From NCBI GenBank assembly GCA_000708835.1, contig DF236982.1, positions 248,001 through 312,000 of the forward strand: a DNA stretch of 64,000 nt, written 5' to 3'. A program made the position numbers and the translations under genes. The stretch is from Klebsormidium nitens. Its lineage: Eukaryota; Streptophyta; Klebsormidiophyceae; Klebsormidiales; Klebsormidiaceae. The notes under the pieces were generated by a model. It was not told where the DNA came from. It saw only the letters and a program-made list of their open reading frames with translations, and made no database searches. Below, one piece after another: positions 37,501 through 50,171 of this stretch. Within the stretch, counting starts at the first letter, position 1, and each line of letters opens with the position of its first letter.

Positions 37501-40500
37501 AAGCGTGTCGGAACAAGTTGTGACGTGGATTTGGCTGAGGCATAAAGAGAGATTTTGTCACTCCGAAGGAGCCGAACGCATTCGAACACCCTGACTTCCC
37601 TTTAGAAAGCAATTGAAAGTATGATGTCCAGATGTAACTGCGTTCCGGGTTCAGCCCTCTGAAGCTGGTTCTCTGGTTGTATGTTGTTCGTCTTTCTGCT
37701 TGAAAGCTTATTGCGGCTGGGTCCAACTAGTTTTGCAAGCAATCAGTCCAACTTTCACTCTGGGGAGTGGTTGTGAGTTTCAGAGTTTTGGGTCGAGTTG
37801 TCGCTTTCACTTCGGATCTAATTTTCATACCTCGGTGGCGCCAACCTTGAACTTGCCTGAATGAAGGTTGCAGGTACGTGAAGTGGAGAAGGCGGACGTC
37901 ACAGGTCTTGAGCACGCTGGCGTAAGTCACGTGAGCATAAGGCTCTGGAAGCATAAGCAGGTTCCGATCTGTAGCCGAGAAGAAGGTGATGAAGGCCTTG
38001 GGCTTGAGCAGGTGCCTGACCCATTTGGCCCCTTCCCTGAAAAAGAAGAACCGAGAAGCATTGATATACTTGATCGAAGTAATATATGGAGCCCGCCATC
38101 ATCCTGCATTGAATGCTGCACAAAATGCAAAGATGGGATGCAATACTGCCAGTGCTCTTTTGAAAGTAGACGCTCTTGTTTGACCCGTGCTTCTCTTCCA
38201 TCAAAGAGCGGGGCAGTCGACAGGACCCGGCGGTGTGAGTTCTGGTCTGCGGATTTTGTGAGGTTTGGATATAAGCTGGAAAAGGCTTCAATAGTGCAGT
38301 TGACTCTTGAGATGGAATCGATCAGGCCTCAGGTCTTCCCTTTGAGCCTCTTGCGAATGATTCCTAAACGACCACCGTTGTCAGTTGCGATTGTCGGTTG
38401 AAATGGTCAGTTGCGATTGTGCCATACAGATCTCGTACTCTGTTGACGAAAATGTTCGGCACTCACCTCTCAGCTGTTCCCCAATCGCCTTCGTCTACCA
38501 GGATCATTCCAACGTGCTCCAGAAAGTGGTCTCGAACGGGTTCACCCAGTGTGTGGACAGACTGAGGGCTCAGGATGAAAATATCGTGGTCTTCAATGTC
38601 CTTGTTCGAGAGTGTTTTGTTCCTGCAGAAGAACAGAAGAGTGTGTTGGACCGCTTGCATTATTTTGCACTTCCTGTCGAACTTCAAGAGACTTATCCTA
38701 CTCAATCACCAGGCAAAATTGCGGAACGTTCAGCCTCAACAAGCAAAAGGATCCATTGCAATGAAGCCTTTTAAAACCCAAATCAGGAGGGAGTCGAAGC
38801 TCGTAGTGTTGCTTGTACAAGCATTCTTAGAGACTGCTAGGTGCTTTCGACCTCGGCACCTTTTTAGTAAGCAGATTCGAGGTGATGTCGCTTCGTTTCG
38901 TCGCCTGGATTGCAGAAGCCTTACAGTCCTGAATCATATGTTTCGAGTTCTTGCGCAGTACATGTTGATATACGGAGCAAGGAGCTCGTGCGGAACATTC
39001 TTGAAGATGTTTTCAGGACTCACGGTCTGCCTATGTAGACCCTACCCATGAGCCACTCCAAGGTCTTCAAGCTCAAGCCTCCACTCTTGTACAAAAGGGA
39101 GGAGTTTCTGGTGGCTTCTTTCCAGTTTTCTGAGTCGCGACCGCTCTTGGTCCCGGAAACCTCATCTGCTATGCTGTCTCTCGAAGCTAGCGTGCTGCAC
39201 CACACCCAAACCTGCATGGCAGGGTCTACAGCAATTTCAACCCATCCGGAGTATCACAGTCTCCCAGAGCTATGCCTCGCGCAAAAGATAGATTCGAACA
39301 TTTCTCAAGCCTGTTATTGACAAGCGTTCCTTGACAATCCAAATGTAAGCTTCTCTTGACAATAGCAATTTGGAGTCTAAATAGCAAGAAGCTTCAAGTG
39401 CAGACATCGGGATCTGCGGTACCATTCAGGTTGAAGTACAACATGCTACTGGCGAGCCTAACAAAAGTTTATCCACTTCTCTAAGGAAGAGAAGCGATCC
39501 TGAACCTGAATTCTTACCTTCTTCTCTGAGCCTCTTGGAAACGGATGGTTTCCAAGCGCGGCGAGCCACAGAACCAATGTTTTCCCCGAGCCTGTCCACA
39601 TCTGCACACGAAGTTGTCAATCTCTCAGAAAACTGCCGAGCATTGCATCGTGGAAAGAGATTGCTCGGAAGATCTTTTCTAAGCCCACCTGCCAGGTTCT
39701 GCTTGTAACCAAATGTGAAACATAAAGCCAGCTGAAAGCACCAACCCAGAACTAAAACATTCAAGCCATTCAGCTGCTTTGAAGTTCCGCATCCACCAGC
39801 AGACCACAAGGATCAAATTCAGCTCTGGCATCGAAGACGTTTAGGGCTTACCCGGCAGAATTGCATGCGATTGTCCACAAAGAATGCTTCTGCAGCCCTG
39901 TCTTTGTCGCCCTTCACTTTTATAGAAACTCGATCCTCTCCCCTGAGCGCGTGAACTTCGAAGAAGAAGTCGTCGAATCTGATTGAAGACTCCGCCGGAG
40001 GCATGTCGACTAAGTAGAACGTCTTTGTGACGAAAGCATTGTTATCTGCCTGCAAGTTGAGATGATAAAGACACCAGACATTTGGAATCTCCTCGTTCGC
40101 CATGCTTCAAGGAATTTTATTCTGGCTCGGACTAGTTGGAAATTATGAAGAAAGCAGTCACTGCAAATACACATCGAGCCAGCTCAAGGTTCTACAAGGA
40201 AACTTGTGTGGATCACATCAGTCAACAGATTTAAATCGATCTGAAGTCAATCTTTCAACCGGCGTGGTCTCATTATTTCACTTATCGTTTTGTCTTTGAC
40301 TGAACATCCGGAGAGTGCAGCCAGCATATTCATTGCAAGCACCTTTTTGTTAAAAGCTTGCTTACCTTCCCCACCCTGCAGGTTTCACGTCGAGGCACAC
40401 CTCGGCAAGAAAGTACGATCCTGTCTTGCCCGTGGACATTCGAGTCGACACCATTGTCAAGTGACTCTTTCACCTCCGATATCTTCGAAAACTGATTGAA

Positions 40501-41504
40501 GCCGTTAATCACCGCCAGTTGCTGGCCTTCCCTCAGCTCGTTCCCAGGACAGTGCCAGTGCTCTCTCAAATGAGACCCATTTTGTGCAATGAATGCTCCA
40601 AGACCTATCCACGGAATACTCATGTATCGTCAGTCAGTCAATCAGCTGCATTTGACTTCGATGACGGGAACGATTGTTACGAAATAGAGATTGAAAGGGA
40701 ACCAGAAGAGCTCCACGCTGGAAAGACTTTATTACAGTTTACTGATCAAATCCAATCGGAGTGCTTCACGGGTATCAGTCAGAATTCCTATCTGAGCTAG
40801 TTTCAATTTCCTCAATCATGAATGTCGTGCGGTCGTGCGAGATCGAACTCCTGGAGTCATGGGACATATCAAAGTCAGAGTTGAAATCTACAACTCAAAA
40901 AGGTCAAAATAGAAGTCTGCTCATAATGCCAAGAGCCATTGATCAAAGCAAAGATTGATGAGACAATCGATCATCAATCCATCCACACTGACAACCTCAA
41001 AAAGAGATGTTGGGAACGAGATTCTAGCAGCAATAAGATAGTTCTTCAAAACAATAATTTAAAGCTCGAGTACCAAACAGCTGGCTCAAAGCCCGCGAGC
41101 ATCAAAGGTCTTATCGAAAAGATACAGTGACGAATGGGTCTGATATCAGACACACAGACCAATGTTTGCGAGGAATCACGTGCCGGATACTTACTCTTGT
41201 CAGTTCCTTGAGGAGTTTTGGCTTTGTAATGCCTCAAGCAACCACAGGACTGTTTGCTGGAAGCCCCATCTAGTGCCGCTGATAGCGCAGCACACTCCAA
41301 ACCTGGAGGATCAGACCGGGCCTGCAAACCCGCAGGTTCCGGTACGCGAGTAAGACCTTGAGCCTGGCTTCCAAGCTGATCACCTGTACTTCGAAAAGCA
41401 GCTGCCAGATCTGCTAGGTCTTCTGAAGCAAGCTGCTGGACGGCGGCCGAAAGAGAGTAAGTTCCTTCCCCTTTACTTGTCGTGGGGAGTTCCATCCTTG
41501 CCAT
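31556..41504 (-). CDS. Superfamily 2 helicase-like protein of unrecognised family
   Basis: Nine 5' exons join with matching phases: 41504-41384, 41302-41195, 40562-40366, 40049-39852, 39601-39518, 39211-39024, 38622-38467, 38036-37878 and 37494-37110. Further likely exons lie at 36526-35990, 35642-35450, 35155-35105, 34705-34183, 33516-33302, 32721-32592, 32105-32012 and 31745-31556; not all their phases agree, so the 3' half is tentative. The ATPase motifs are in order: Walker A WTGSGKTLV (about residue 212), motif II ILVDEGDWG (about 345) and motif III ITFFSATDRN (about 366). Motif II is DEGD, not DEAD or DEAH. A region before Walker A (FYLVDMPPAES, VSIKVKGDK) is well folded-looking but unknown to me. 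A second helicase lobe is not obvious; LGVFIMDSKDS may be its first strand. Later exons contain a Pro/Gly-rich linker and a C-terminal LEVMDVSIVPGSLGDG segment. Total about 1,150-1,200 residues. It starts head to head with the methyltransferase gene. Confidence 0.62.
37009..37049. repeat. Perfect 16-base inverted repeat
   Basis: The arms 37009-37024 (GGGTGGCCAGCTCACT) and 37034-37049 are exactly complementary and separated by nine bases. The repeat sits just beyond the donor of a helicase-gene exon, inside the intron, so the transcript could form a stable hairpin there. Confidence 0.9.
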
Positions 41505-41653
41505 CGTTCAGAGCCCCTAAAAACGCAAGAAAACCAAGCCGCATCCGCTAACGCCTTCGGTCTCTGAAAAGGCCGTTTCTACTCGGCTAACTTCTGAGGG
41601 CCATTATTTGAGAACTGGTCGAGGTAAGGCCGGAGTCCCTAGTTCTCTCACCC
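41505..41653. promoter_or_regulatory. Putative bidirectional promoter between helicase and methyltransferase genes
   Basis: The helicase start codon on the minus strand is at 41504. A candidate start for the plus-strand gene is at 41654, with donor after AAG at 41746. If both hold, only about 150 bases separate the two start codons. The plus-strand start is uncertain because the next exon at 42166 needs a different phase, so one exon is missing or the start lies elsewhere. Confidence 0.35.
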
Positions 41654-44600
41654 ATGCGCATCCAAAGTATGCTCAATACCTGCAAGGAAGGAGCAAGCCC
41701 AAGGCCAATTTTCTCTCTGACTCGGTTGTTTCTCGGCGCAGCAAAGGTACGCTTTCCCCAAAAAGGGCGGAGAGGGCATGCTAAGACTATTTTATCACCA
41801 GCCGCAGCTGCTGATCTCTCTCTTTTCAACGCTGGTGATTGTTCAATCTGCCATTACGCAGACGTTGACTTGATTGCTTAGGATGGACGACAATAGTTTT
41901 GACGCAGTTTCTCCCGCGAGCTAAGGTATTGTCTGAAAGTCTTACACTGCGTATTAATGGTGGACTGTCTCTTCGAGGTAGTGACGTGTCACGTCCTCAG
42001 TGGTAAGCAGCGAAATGATCTTACAATATGACCATGTTGATGCGACTGAAAGCGACAAGAACAGATCTGAGATACGTGACCTTGAGCTAGCAAGACAGCT
42101 ACTGTAGGATACGTCGTTATTGAAGTTCACATGCTTCCGTATCGTGATTTCGTGACCACTGACAGATTGCACTTCCTCGAAATCAACGACAAAGTGGAAG
42201 CCCTGACGTTGCGATTAGGTCCAAAAGGACGAACGGAAGTTCTTGGTCATCCGACGTTCCTGACATTAAAAGCCAGCGTGGCTCAGAGTCGAAGCTATCC
42301 TTCGGCTGGATGCAATGGCCTCGTCAGCGATCCGCTAACGTCTCAGGTGCATGAGTGCTGGTTTTTTGATGCCCTGTCCTAGAATCTCCTAGAAATTGTT
42401 GGGGCGGCGACATCCAGTGGCCCGCACGGAAGTTTTCTAGGTGTAATGAAGACGTCAATTCGTAAAACATCGCTTTCTCGCTTTGACTTGATTGGAGGAG
42501 AACTTTTCCGGTCACTGCATGTGAACACGACTAAAGTCAGCTGCAGCGTGACATCTTTCCAAGCTTTGACTTCCGAGCATCCCGCTTGATCCTGGCTTAT
42601 CCGCATGCGAAATAGAAGTCACCTATCAGCCTTTCCTTGAGTAATGATGAGGTAAGGTACGGCGGTCCTGCGGTGTGGTAGGAATGAAGTGCAATATATA
42701 GGAGAATGAAAAGCAGTTCGGTAGAGACGGCAGATTGGCTCCTACTTCGCATCGCACCTGCATTTTTGGCAAATTTATTACAAGCAAAGCAGCAAATTTC
42801 ACGTGACAACTGACAGATACGAAAGGCGCCAGAAAGAAAGGTTGGGGTTAGCTTGGTACTAAGCTCAAGGATGGGTGCGCGGAGGGCATGAAGCTGTCTG
42901 GGTTGGGATTGTTGATCAAAGCGCCCCGATTCAGATCTGAGCCTTAGAACACAGCCGACCGTTGATTTTCATAAGAGTCATCTTCTGTCCCTGTGTTTTC
43001 TTCAAGTAAGAGTCAACGCGACAACCCTAAAAACTTCCACCTGGTGCAAGAAGGCCGACTTTTATTGCCTCTCTTGAAACCAACTTTCTGCTTGAGCCTA
43101 ATTCAAAAGCTTTCCAAGCGCTCCGGCCGCGTATGGCATATTTGATAAGAATAAGTTGCCAAGATACTAAAATGAAGTATAAGTTAAACCGTACTCTTAG
43201 GCAGAAGTAAGATCTAGGGTGCGGTGGCTTCAATTGCTTTCTCGCCTTGTTCGCTGCAGGACCTTCCATTTTCAAAACCAGTGAAAATTGTCAGAGCTAT
43301 TTGATGATGCACGACTTGAATGTGAAAGGCTCCCAGGATGATGCTGGGAGCTCAGGTGAGTCTCTGCACGCAGGTAGGTTCAATAACATCCAGGATTGAC
43401 GAATCGAATCGGTCCGTCGACATCATGAGCACGAAACAAATTGCAAAACGAGGGTTGTATGGGCGTTGAGACAAATTCAACAGCTTCTCAAATGTCTTGA
43501 GCTCGTTCCGATAACGCTGCCCATCGGGACGCAACTTTTCCTGATCATCATATGTGTATGCAGGAATAAAAAGATATGAAGTCACCGACTTCTTCGTTGG
43601 AGACGAGCAGCAAGTCCCACAAGGTATTGAGGCAGGGGAAACGGGTACACGCCTTTTTCTCTCAGGAGTCCGATTCGAGGACGAGGTAGGAATACTTGAA
43701 TGGACACTTTCACTTCTGAACCAAATAGTGCACTTCATTTCGGTCTGCTAGAGGGATCGATCCCTTTTTGTGGAAACTAGTTTACTTCGAATCCTTTCGA
43801 GCATGTTCAAAAGTCCCGTATCGAGATATTGTTTCGAGATATTGTTTCGACACATTGCGCACCACGCATCTGAATCAAGAATCAGTTTAATCCATCCTTC
43901 AGCACAGCTCGAAGAGAAATCTTTTCTGCCTGCGCTGGAGCGTGATGATCGGATGGGTTTCCGATAGTGTCCTACTTGTGTAAGCCTTCTTAGATGACTA
44001 CGATATCTCTAGAGAGGGTCAGATTGGATCTCGGATAAGTCTGACCCATGCGCAGCTCTTGTCAGTACTCCGCTATGGAACTTCATTTGCCAAGGATGAA
44101 CCTCCAATTTGCCAAAGATGACATTCAATCGTGCGACACGGGTACACGGGCCTTCGGCTTCTGATCACTTCCCTCGCAATCTACGTGAGGTTTGATGATT
44201 TGCTTTCCGACTTTCCATGTTTTCTGTCTTCAACCAGGGCCAGGGTATACACCAGACTGTGAGAAACCCGTCGAACCTGATAAGCGAGCGGATCACCGGA
44301 TGGACAATCCATTCTTCGATACCCGCATCCCTTTGGGTGGTTTGCGGGTTGAATTACTATAAGTGCAATGATCCACGGGTTGATTACCGTACCACTTTCA
44401 GGAAGGTACTGCTCAAAGCCTTGCTTCTTTCGGGCGTGAGGTCAATCATGATGAACAGGTAAGCTCCTTTCAGTGATTGGCCCGGGTAATCAAGTACCGT
44501 AACCCCGCTTACTCAAGCCTGGCTTTTCTTATGAGTGATCCAAATTAGGCTGAGGTCAGAGATTATTGCGTACTGATAAGGTCTGATCAACGAAAACCAG

Positions 44601-45100
44601 TGCAATGACTGGTTCGCCTGAGATTCAACAAGGATGCCGAACTTCCCTTGAGAGTTGCTTCAAAAGATTTCAAACTAGTGACAAGTTTTACAATTACAGA
44701 CACACCTTAAAATTTTGGTCCTCTGCGATATTGACTGTAGTGGTGCGTGTGAGACTCCTTTGTAAAAGACACGTTCTAAGACTTGTATCGAACCTCTTGC
44801 AGTGTGAAGAAGAGGCCGGAGAAGCTGGATGTTCCTGCTTTGCAATCATTGGCAAGCGCTGATCCTCGCTGGCAGGAAGCGCTTGGACACAAAACGATCG
44901 AGCACGCGGTGGCCCGTCACAAGGAGTAAGTATTAGCATTTCTGTTGATAGGACCGTAATGTGTGATCCGGCCTAAGTACCACTTAGGATATCCCGATTC
45001 CAGTGGAAGAAGCGCTGTTGGAAACCGTGGCGCGGCTGCGCGGGCGGCCGCTGTTACGGCAGCCACTCGAGGACTTATCGATATTTGGAAAATTTACTTC
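41654..45100 (+). CDS. RFTS-like domain exons, probably the 5' part of the DRM methyltransferase gene
   Basis: Exons with coding character are 41654-41746 (uncertain), 42166-42346, 43260-43355, 43564-43685, 44238-44458, 44803-44925 and about 45004-45100. The run 43260 to 44925 keeps phase throughout. Joined, it reads like a replication-foci targeting sequence (RFTS) of DNMT1/MET1: RYEVTDFFVGDEQQVPQG, then LFLSGVRFEDE, then ITGWTIHSSIPASLWVVCG and YYKCNDPRVDYRTTF. These match the family pattern of DF-x-D-x3-PQ, a LFISGV strand, GW-x-I, WV and YKC-x-P-x2-Y. Helical segments follow (EEALLETVARLRGRPLLRQP). The domain normally directs maintenance methyltransferases to replicating chromatin through UHRF1/VIM-type partners. 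No convincing gene end separates it from the DRM exons 400 bases on, but the joining exon at 45.0 kb does not settle into one phase. It could also be a separate gene ending at about 45139. Confidence 0.55.
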
Positions 45101-45489
45101 CGTCCTTCTGATCGTTAGCTTCAGCGAAACTGCATAGCAGCTTTGAACAGAACATCCTTCATTCCCTGCAGTTGGATTCTGAAGGTGGCTCAGGGTAACA
45201 AGGGTGGAAGCGAGTTTGAAGTCAGCTTTCAAACCAGTTCCAACGGATCTGATGGAGGTCTCATCGAGGCGGATGCACTTCGTGAGCATCCGGCGCCGCT
45301 GCTTCAGATTCTATAGCTAGTGCCATTGCAAGCCTCGTGGTCGCTGGCATTGGGCTGAATGCAGATTGATCATCTGCGGTGCACCACAAACCGTACTCCT
45401 TCTAAGTGTGCAGTAAGGACGGTTTGTCAAACCATGTAACCCTCCCTCGATGAAGATTCAATTAATAATCTGGCTTTTCACTCTTGCAG

Positions 45490-48400
45490 AAGGTAAAGAA
45501 GGGGACCGCGGCCAGGATCATGGAAGGTCCAAGATAGAGGCTCTGATGTTCTGGATTTCGAATCAAGAGCATGCGGCCGACGCTCTCAACAAGGCAACCA
45601 ACCACCTCGGGTTTGACAGGAAACTTCTCGAGAGAGTCCTGGCGGAAAATCTTGACGCTGAGGTAAGACTCATGCGCTGCTGAGAAGCAGGTCCGCGTAC
45701 ATAGTTTTGCGTGATGGGCCCCGCTTTCCCTCAATTCAACAGACAGTTGGGTGTGAAAGGAGGTTCATTCATTTTCGTATAATCTTGCAGGACGACAAAG
45801 TGCGGGAGGTTCAGTGGGCTCAGCTGAGCCGCGGGGAGTTTGAAATACTCTTTCTCAAACTTGCTGAGCAGGTGGGTATTCTTCAGCCGGAAATTATGAA
45901 TTTGAGATTCGTTTTTTCACCGATCACCTTCCCTGTCAGTTGCAGGCTGCAAGCGTTCTGCAAATGGTTCTGATCAATACTGAGGTACAGAGCACAGTAT
46001 AAAGGGACCAATTCTATCCTCCCTGTCCACAAAGATTGAGATTGAGACGCAAAGAAATGCTTCTTACGTTCGAATTTTCTTTGCTCATGTGCGCAGTCCA
46101 ACATCACGGAGCCAAAGGGTGACGTTTCTTCTCCTGGCAGCGGCGCTGTAATTGCGACAATGCATATCGGCAGACCAGCTTCGAGCCGTGTCACCGAAGA
46201 GATTCCGCCTGGACAATGTTTGCCTCCGTCTGAGGTACGGCACGGTCCACCGAATGCCTTCTCTGGCGAAGCTCGAGAAGAATGCGAGGGAGCCAGCAAG
46301 CGGAATCAACAGAAGATGAGCGGGGTCCTAGCTGGCAAGAGGACGTGCCGGGAATATTTGCCGGAGTTGGCGGTTGGTGTGGATCAGGAGGAAGAGTTCG
46401 ACCCCTGCGCTGAACAGTGGCCCAGCGATGACGAGTTCAGCATCGGTGTCGACGAAGTTCCGGAGCGCCTCAAGGACCAAGCCGGGCAAGTGATGCTGAC
46501 TGGAGTGCAAGATCCTTCTACCTCGGAAGCCAGGTCGTTCCTGCCGGCGGGGGTCGAGCCAGCTGCGTGTCCCTTCAGGCCCTTCTTCTTCTTTGAAAAC
46601 GTGTCGAGAACGGCGCCCACCCTCGCACAGTCGGAGAGGAACTGGGGTGTCATGTCGCGCGAACTGTACGGCATCGAACCGGAGACCATCGACAGCGCAA
46701 CTGTCAGCGCCAGCCATCGCAGGAGGAGCTACATCAGCAACATACCGAAGGGTCCAAGCCGAACCGTGCACAAGAGCAGATTCCAGAGCATACGGGACTT
46801 GTTTGGAGGTCTGGCCCGTTACTGGCCTGATTGGGATTTGCGACGGACCACCGGAAAGCTGCACACAATCTGCACCGAGTTTCTTGACAATTTGAAGCTT
46901 CGACGCTTCAATCCAGAGGTTAGAGCCGCCTTCTCTGCTGGGGAGATTGTTGGAGCGGAGACGAAAAGAACGGTAAGTACACAATGTTTCTGCATTTTTA
47001 TGTTCATATTTCTCTGAGAAACAGTCGAGATTGTCAGCTCTGCACCTCAACTTTTCTCTATTTTTTCACTTCCCTGGTTAAAGTCCTTCAACCTTGATCG
47101 AGTGCGCGAGTGCGCGCTTGGGAGCGTTCAGAGTCTTGATAAATCTGTAAAGCTAGAGGATGAGAGCGCTAAGGTTGGAACGGCATCTCTTATGTTTGCT
47201 GCAAGCCTCCATTATCTCGTGCTCCTGAACTGTGCCAGAATAAAGATGCCGGGTCAATCCTTCTTCACTGCAGCTGTACAGCCGGTCGCTAGTTTGGGTA
47301 GGGCCTAATCGGGCCGGTCGAATGTCTTTCGAGGAGATGGAGAAGGTATTGGGATACCCGGAAGGCCACACGCGCTTGATCGCGGACTCTTCCAGAAGAC
47401 AGCGGTCCTTAGGAAACTCTCTCCAGGTAAGCCTTCCGCTTTTGTTAGGGCAAACGCCCAAAAGCGAGCATGTGCGTGACGAGGTTCTCATGTGTCAAAG
47501 CTCCAGGGGAACCTTTGGAGGCTTGAAGGCGGATGGCTAAAAATCATAAAACCTGGATGAGACTTCACTCGTTCGGACTGATTCTGACGGTGGGGTTCTG
47601 TGCACAATTGATAGGTCGGTTCGAGTCTTTAATATCCCCTAGCTAGCGTATAAAGCTTCTAATCATCATAATTCAACAGCACGTTGTCGACAATCATTCG
47701 AGACTCGGCTTCGTTCGCAGGTTGAAACAGTGATGGGCCTTCTCTCGCCGCTCGCTTCGTTGCAAGCCCCGGAGATGCCGGAAGGGTTAGCTGTGCTTTC
47801 CATCTGCGCTGGGATCGGAGGCGTCGAGGTCGCGTTGCAGCGCCTGGGGATTCTCGTCCGAAGGCTTGTCTATGTCGAGATCGACGACGACTGCAGCGCG
47901 GTGAGTGAGAAGCAGCTTGTGAAAGAAGAAGGTTCCGGCGAAGCAGCCCTTATTAAGCTTCTAAGGCCTCATCTATACGACCCCATTTTGAGTTGAACGT
48001 ATCTACATACAGCATGCTCACACGTGAGTGCAGAATCAGGCTTCAGCCGTTCTGATGGTCCGGCGACCATAATTGTTCTGCTGAGATAGATGCGAATTAG
48101 GTCGCCTGTACCTTCGGTTTCAAAAACTAGGATTGCTGCGATCTAGTGTTGCCCCTGTGGTCACTGTCGAAACGCATAAGGGAAAGTCGTGCAAAGGCTT
48201 GAAGAGAGAGTCTATAAGGCAGAATCCGTTTCAATCTGTTTGAGTAACGGGTCAAGACATCAAACGGTCTATTGCAGGTGCTTGAGCAGTTCTGGATGGA
48301 GGCGGGGCACCCGCAGACGAGCATTGTCAGATACAGAGACCTTTCCGACCCAACGTTGTTGGCGAATCTGGACGTTGAGGCTCGACAATGCAACGGCTTC

Positions 48401-48601
48401 GACCTCGTCGCTGGAGGAACACCATGCAACAACTTCTCCGGCAACAATCGGGTCCTGAAGGACGCGACCACGGGCAGGGGTAGAGTGGGTCTTGATGGAA
48501 AGCACTCCCGTCTTTTCTACAACTTCGCTGACATCTGCCGCAGGATGGTGGACCTACAAAATGAATTACGGGGCACAGAGAAGATAGTATATTACGCTTA
48601 G
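45490..48601 (+). CDS. DRM: DRM-type (domains rearranged) cytosine-5 DNA methyltransferase
   Basis: Exons 45490-45662, 45791-45871, 45946-45984, 46097-46972, 47084-47146, 47274-47426, 47721-47900 and 48278-48601 join in phase from 45490 to the stop at 48601. The large exon holds the DRM-specific part before the catalytic core: FRPFFFFENVSRTAP, SRELYGIEPETIDSA and RRRSYISNIPKGPSR. The catalytic motifs come in permuted order: LVWVGPN, EEMEKVLGYPEGHTR and SLGNSLQ first, then the cofactor loop ICAGIGGVEVALQRLG (motif I), YVEID (motif II) and GGTPCNNFSGNNR with the catalytic Cys (motif IV), ending with GLDGKHSRLFYNFADICR. This order defines the DRM class, which adds methyl groups to cytosine de novo in land plants, guided by small RNAs. 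All key residues are intact. The usual UBA domains are not clear; a helical stretch (DRKLLERVLAENLD) takes that place. Its 5' end is unresolved and probably continues into the RFTS-like exons upstream. Confidence 0.93.
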
Positions 48602-50171
48602 TTTGGCTGATTCGAAATGCATTCTGAGGAGCTCAGTCTTTCAAGAGTGCGCCCGCAGAAGCTTCGAAATGAGAACCCATGGAGTATTGTGTAAGTGAAA
48701 TGTACACTTGCTATGGCCTTTGACCTTCAGTCGTGTTCGTACATACTGAGGAATGCATGTAGGTTACTAGGTTGATAGGTTGAACGGCCCGAAAGTGACG
48801 GGCAGAAGCGATGCGAAACCCTCCGAACAGTCCAGCTGCAGTAGTTCGGCGTACAGGTTGACGAGGGAACATGATCAAGTGGGGATCAAGTGCTGGCAGA
48901 TCGTGCTTTCCCTATTGTTAATATGTTTTCCATCATCTGCCCGGATACCCAGGCGGAATGATCGTGATCATTTCTCCAAGCCCAGGCCCAGCATGCTTCA
49001 AGGCGGGCTGCGATCGGACCTGCATGACAGTTGCGGCACGCACCGCTCATTTCTCAGGCCATCCTTGTGCGATTTGAGGTACCGCGGCAGGCATGCATTG
49101 AGCAACCAGACTCAATCAATATGTCGCGGAACCCTTGAGGGAGCGTTCCGCTTAGTAAATGATCGGGCTACGTCCTAGGCTAGCTAAGCACAAGGCTACC
49201 TACGCACAGGGCGGGCATGCGCGCCGTGCACGGCCCGCACACATGCAACATGCGTCATGCGGTACGAGACATTTGAAGCTGATGGCGAATAATCGACAGT
49301 GCCACGGCATACGACGAGTTTGCGTGGCCGGCATAGGCACATAGGCTGCTCGGCCGGCTTACGAAACGTTGAATGAGCGCTCCTGTAAGAGTGGCATGCA
49401 AGCGGCATTACTTTTTAACTCGACCACAAGCTCCAGCTTGGATATATATAGAGTTTCGCATGCAACCGATATCATGCGCTGGTTGGAATATACTAACGGC
49501 CGGGCTGCCGCACCATATCATGTTATCATTATGACTCGCGTTCGGATGGACTATATCAAGTCCATGTATTCATATAGGATATGACTTATCAAGGGCTCTG
49601 AAGGGGCCGGGTAGCAGCGTTGCCAGTCAATCTTACTATATCGACAGTTACTAAGCAATCAATGTCATTCTTGACCGCAGTCCACTTGCAAGATTTGCTA
49701 CCATTTCTTACACAGCCTTTCGCGACTAGCATGCCGCCTCAGCACTGAAGGCTAGTTGAGGTTCATTTGCTTAGCTTAAAAGGATTCACTGAACTTGAGC
49801 AGAAATCAGGACCCTTAACAGGATGTGGAAATGTACACCTCATTTAAGAATGAACGGTCTTCTCAGCATCCAATGTCTTCAGTGCAACACCATCTCTGCA
49901 TATCTGGCTCAACGAGGGCGCCACTCGCTTAAATTAGCGCCTAAAAGTGGAGACTACAACTGTCTTGACGCTGACATCAACTCGGTGATCTGTATCTCGT
50001 GCTTGAGAGAAATATGTTATGCGAACCGGTTGCTCACCGACTCACAAAAAGTGAACGAGCCTATAACGAGCTTCTACTATCGCTTCAGGCCTTCCCAACC
50101 CGGAAAGGAGTGTGGATTACCATCCAACCCGCCAGACATCTCCCGTCCCAAATTATTCTCGCACTGCGGCC
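48602..50171. other. Convergent intergenic region, no gene seen
   Basis: It separates the ends of the methyltransferase (+) and ABCG (-) genes. Only short frames without similarity are present. A GC-rich stretch near 49207-49250 has imperfect inverted symmetry. Nothing else stands out. Confidence 0.5.

Noticed and set aside
40260-40480. Alternative helicase reading with a GKTGS loop (STGKTGSYFLAEV)
   Set aside because: That frame leaves two bases at the donor and meets a stop in the next exon, whereas the chosen frame joins cleanly; the true Walker A is at 39601-39518.
46328-47050. 240-codon minus-strand open frame
   Set aside because: It is the shadow of the large DRM exon, whose plus-strand protein matches the family.
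31556-48601. A restriction-modification or DISARM-like system (helicase plus methyltransferase)
   Set aside because: The methyltransferase is clearly plant DRM type, both genes are intron-rich, and no nuclease domain is seen.
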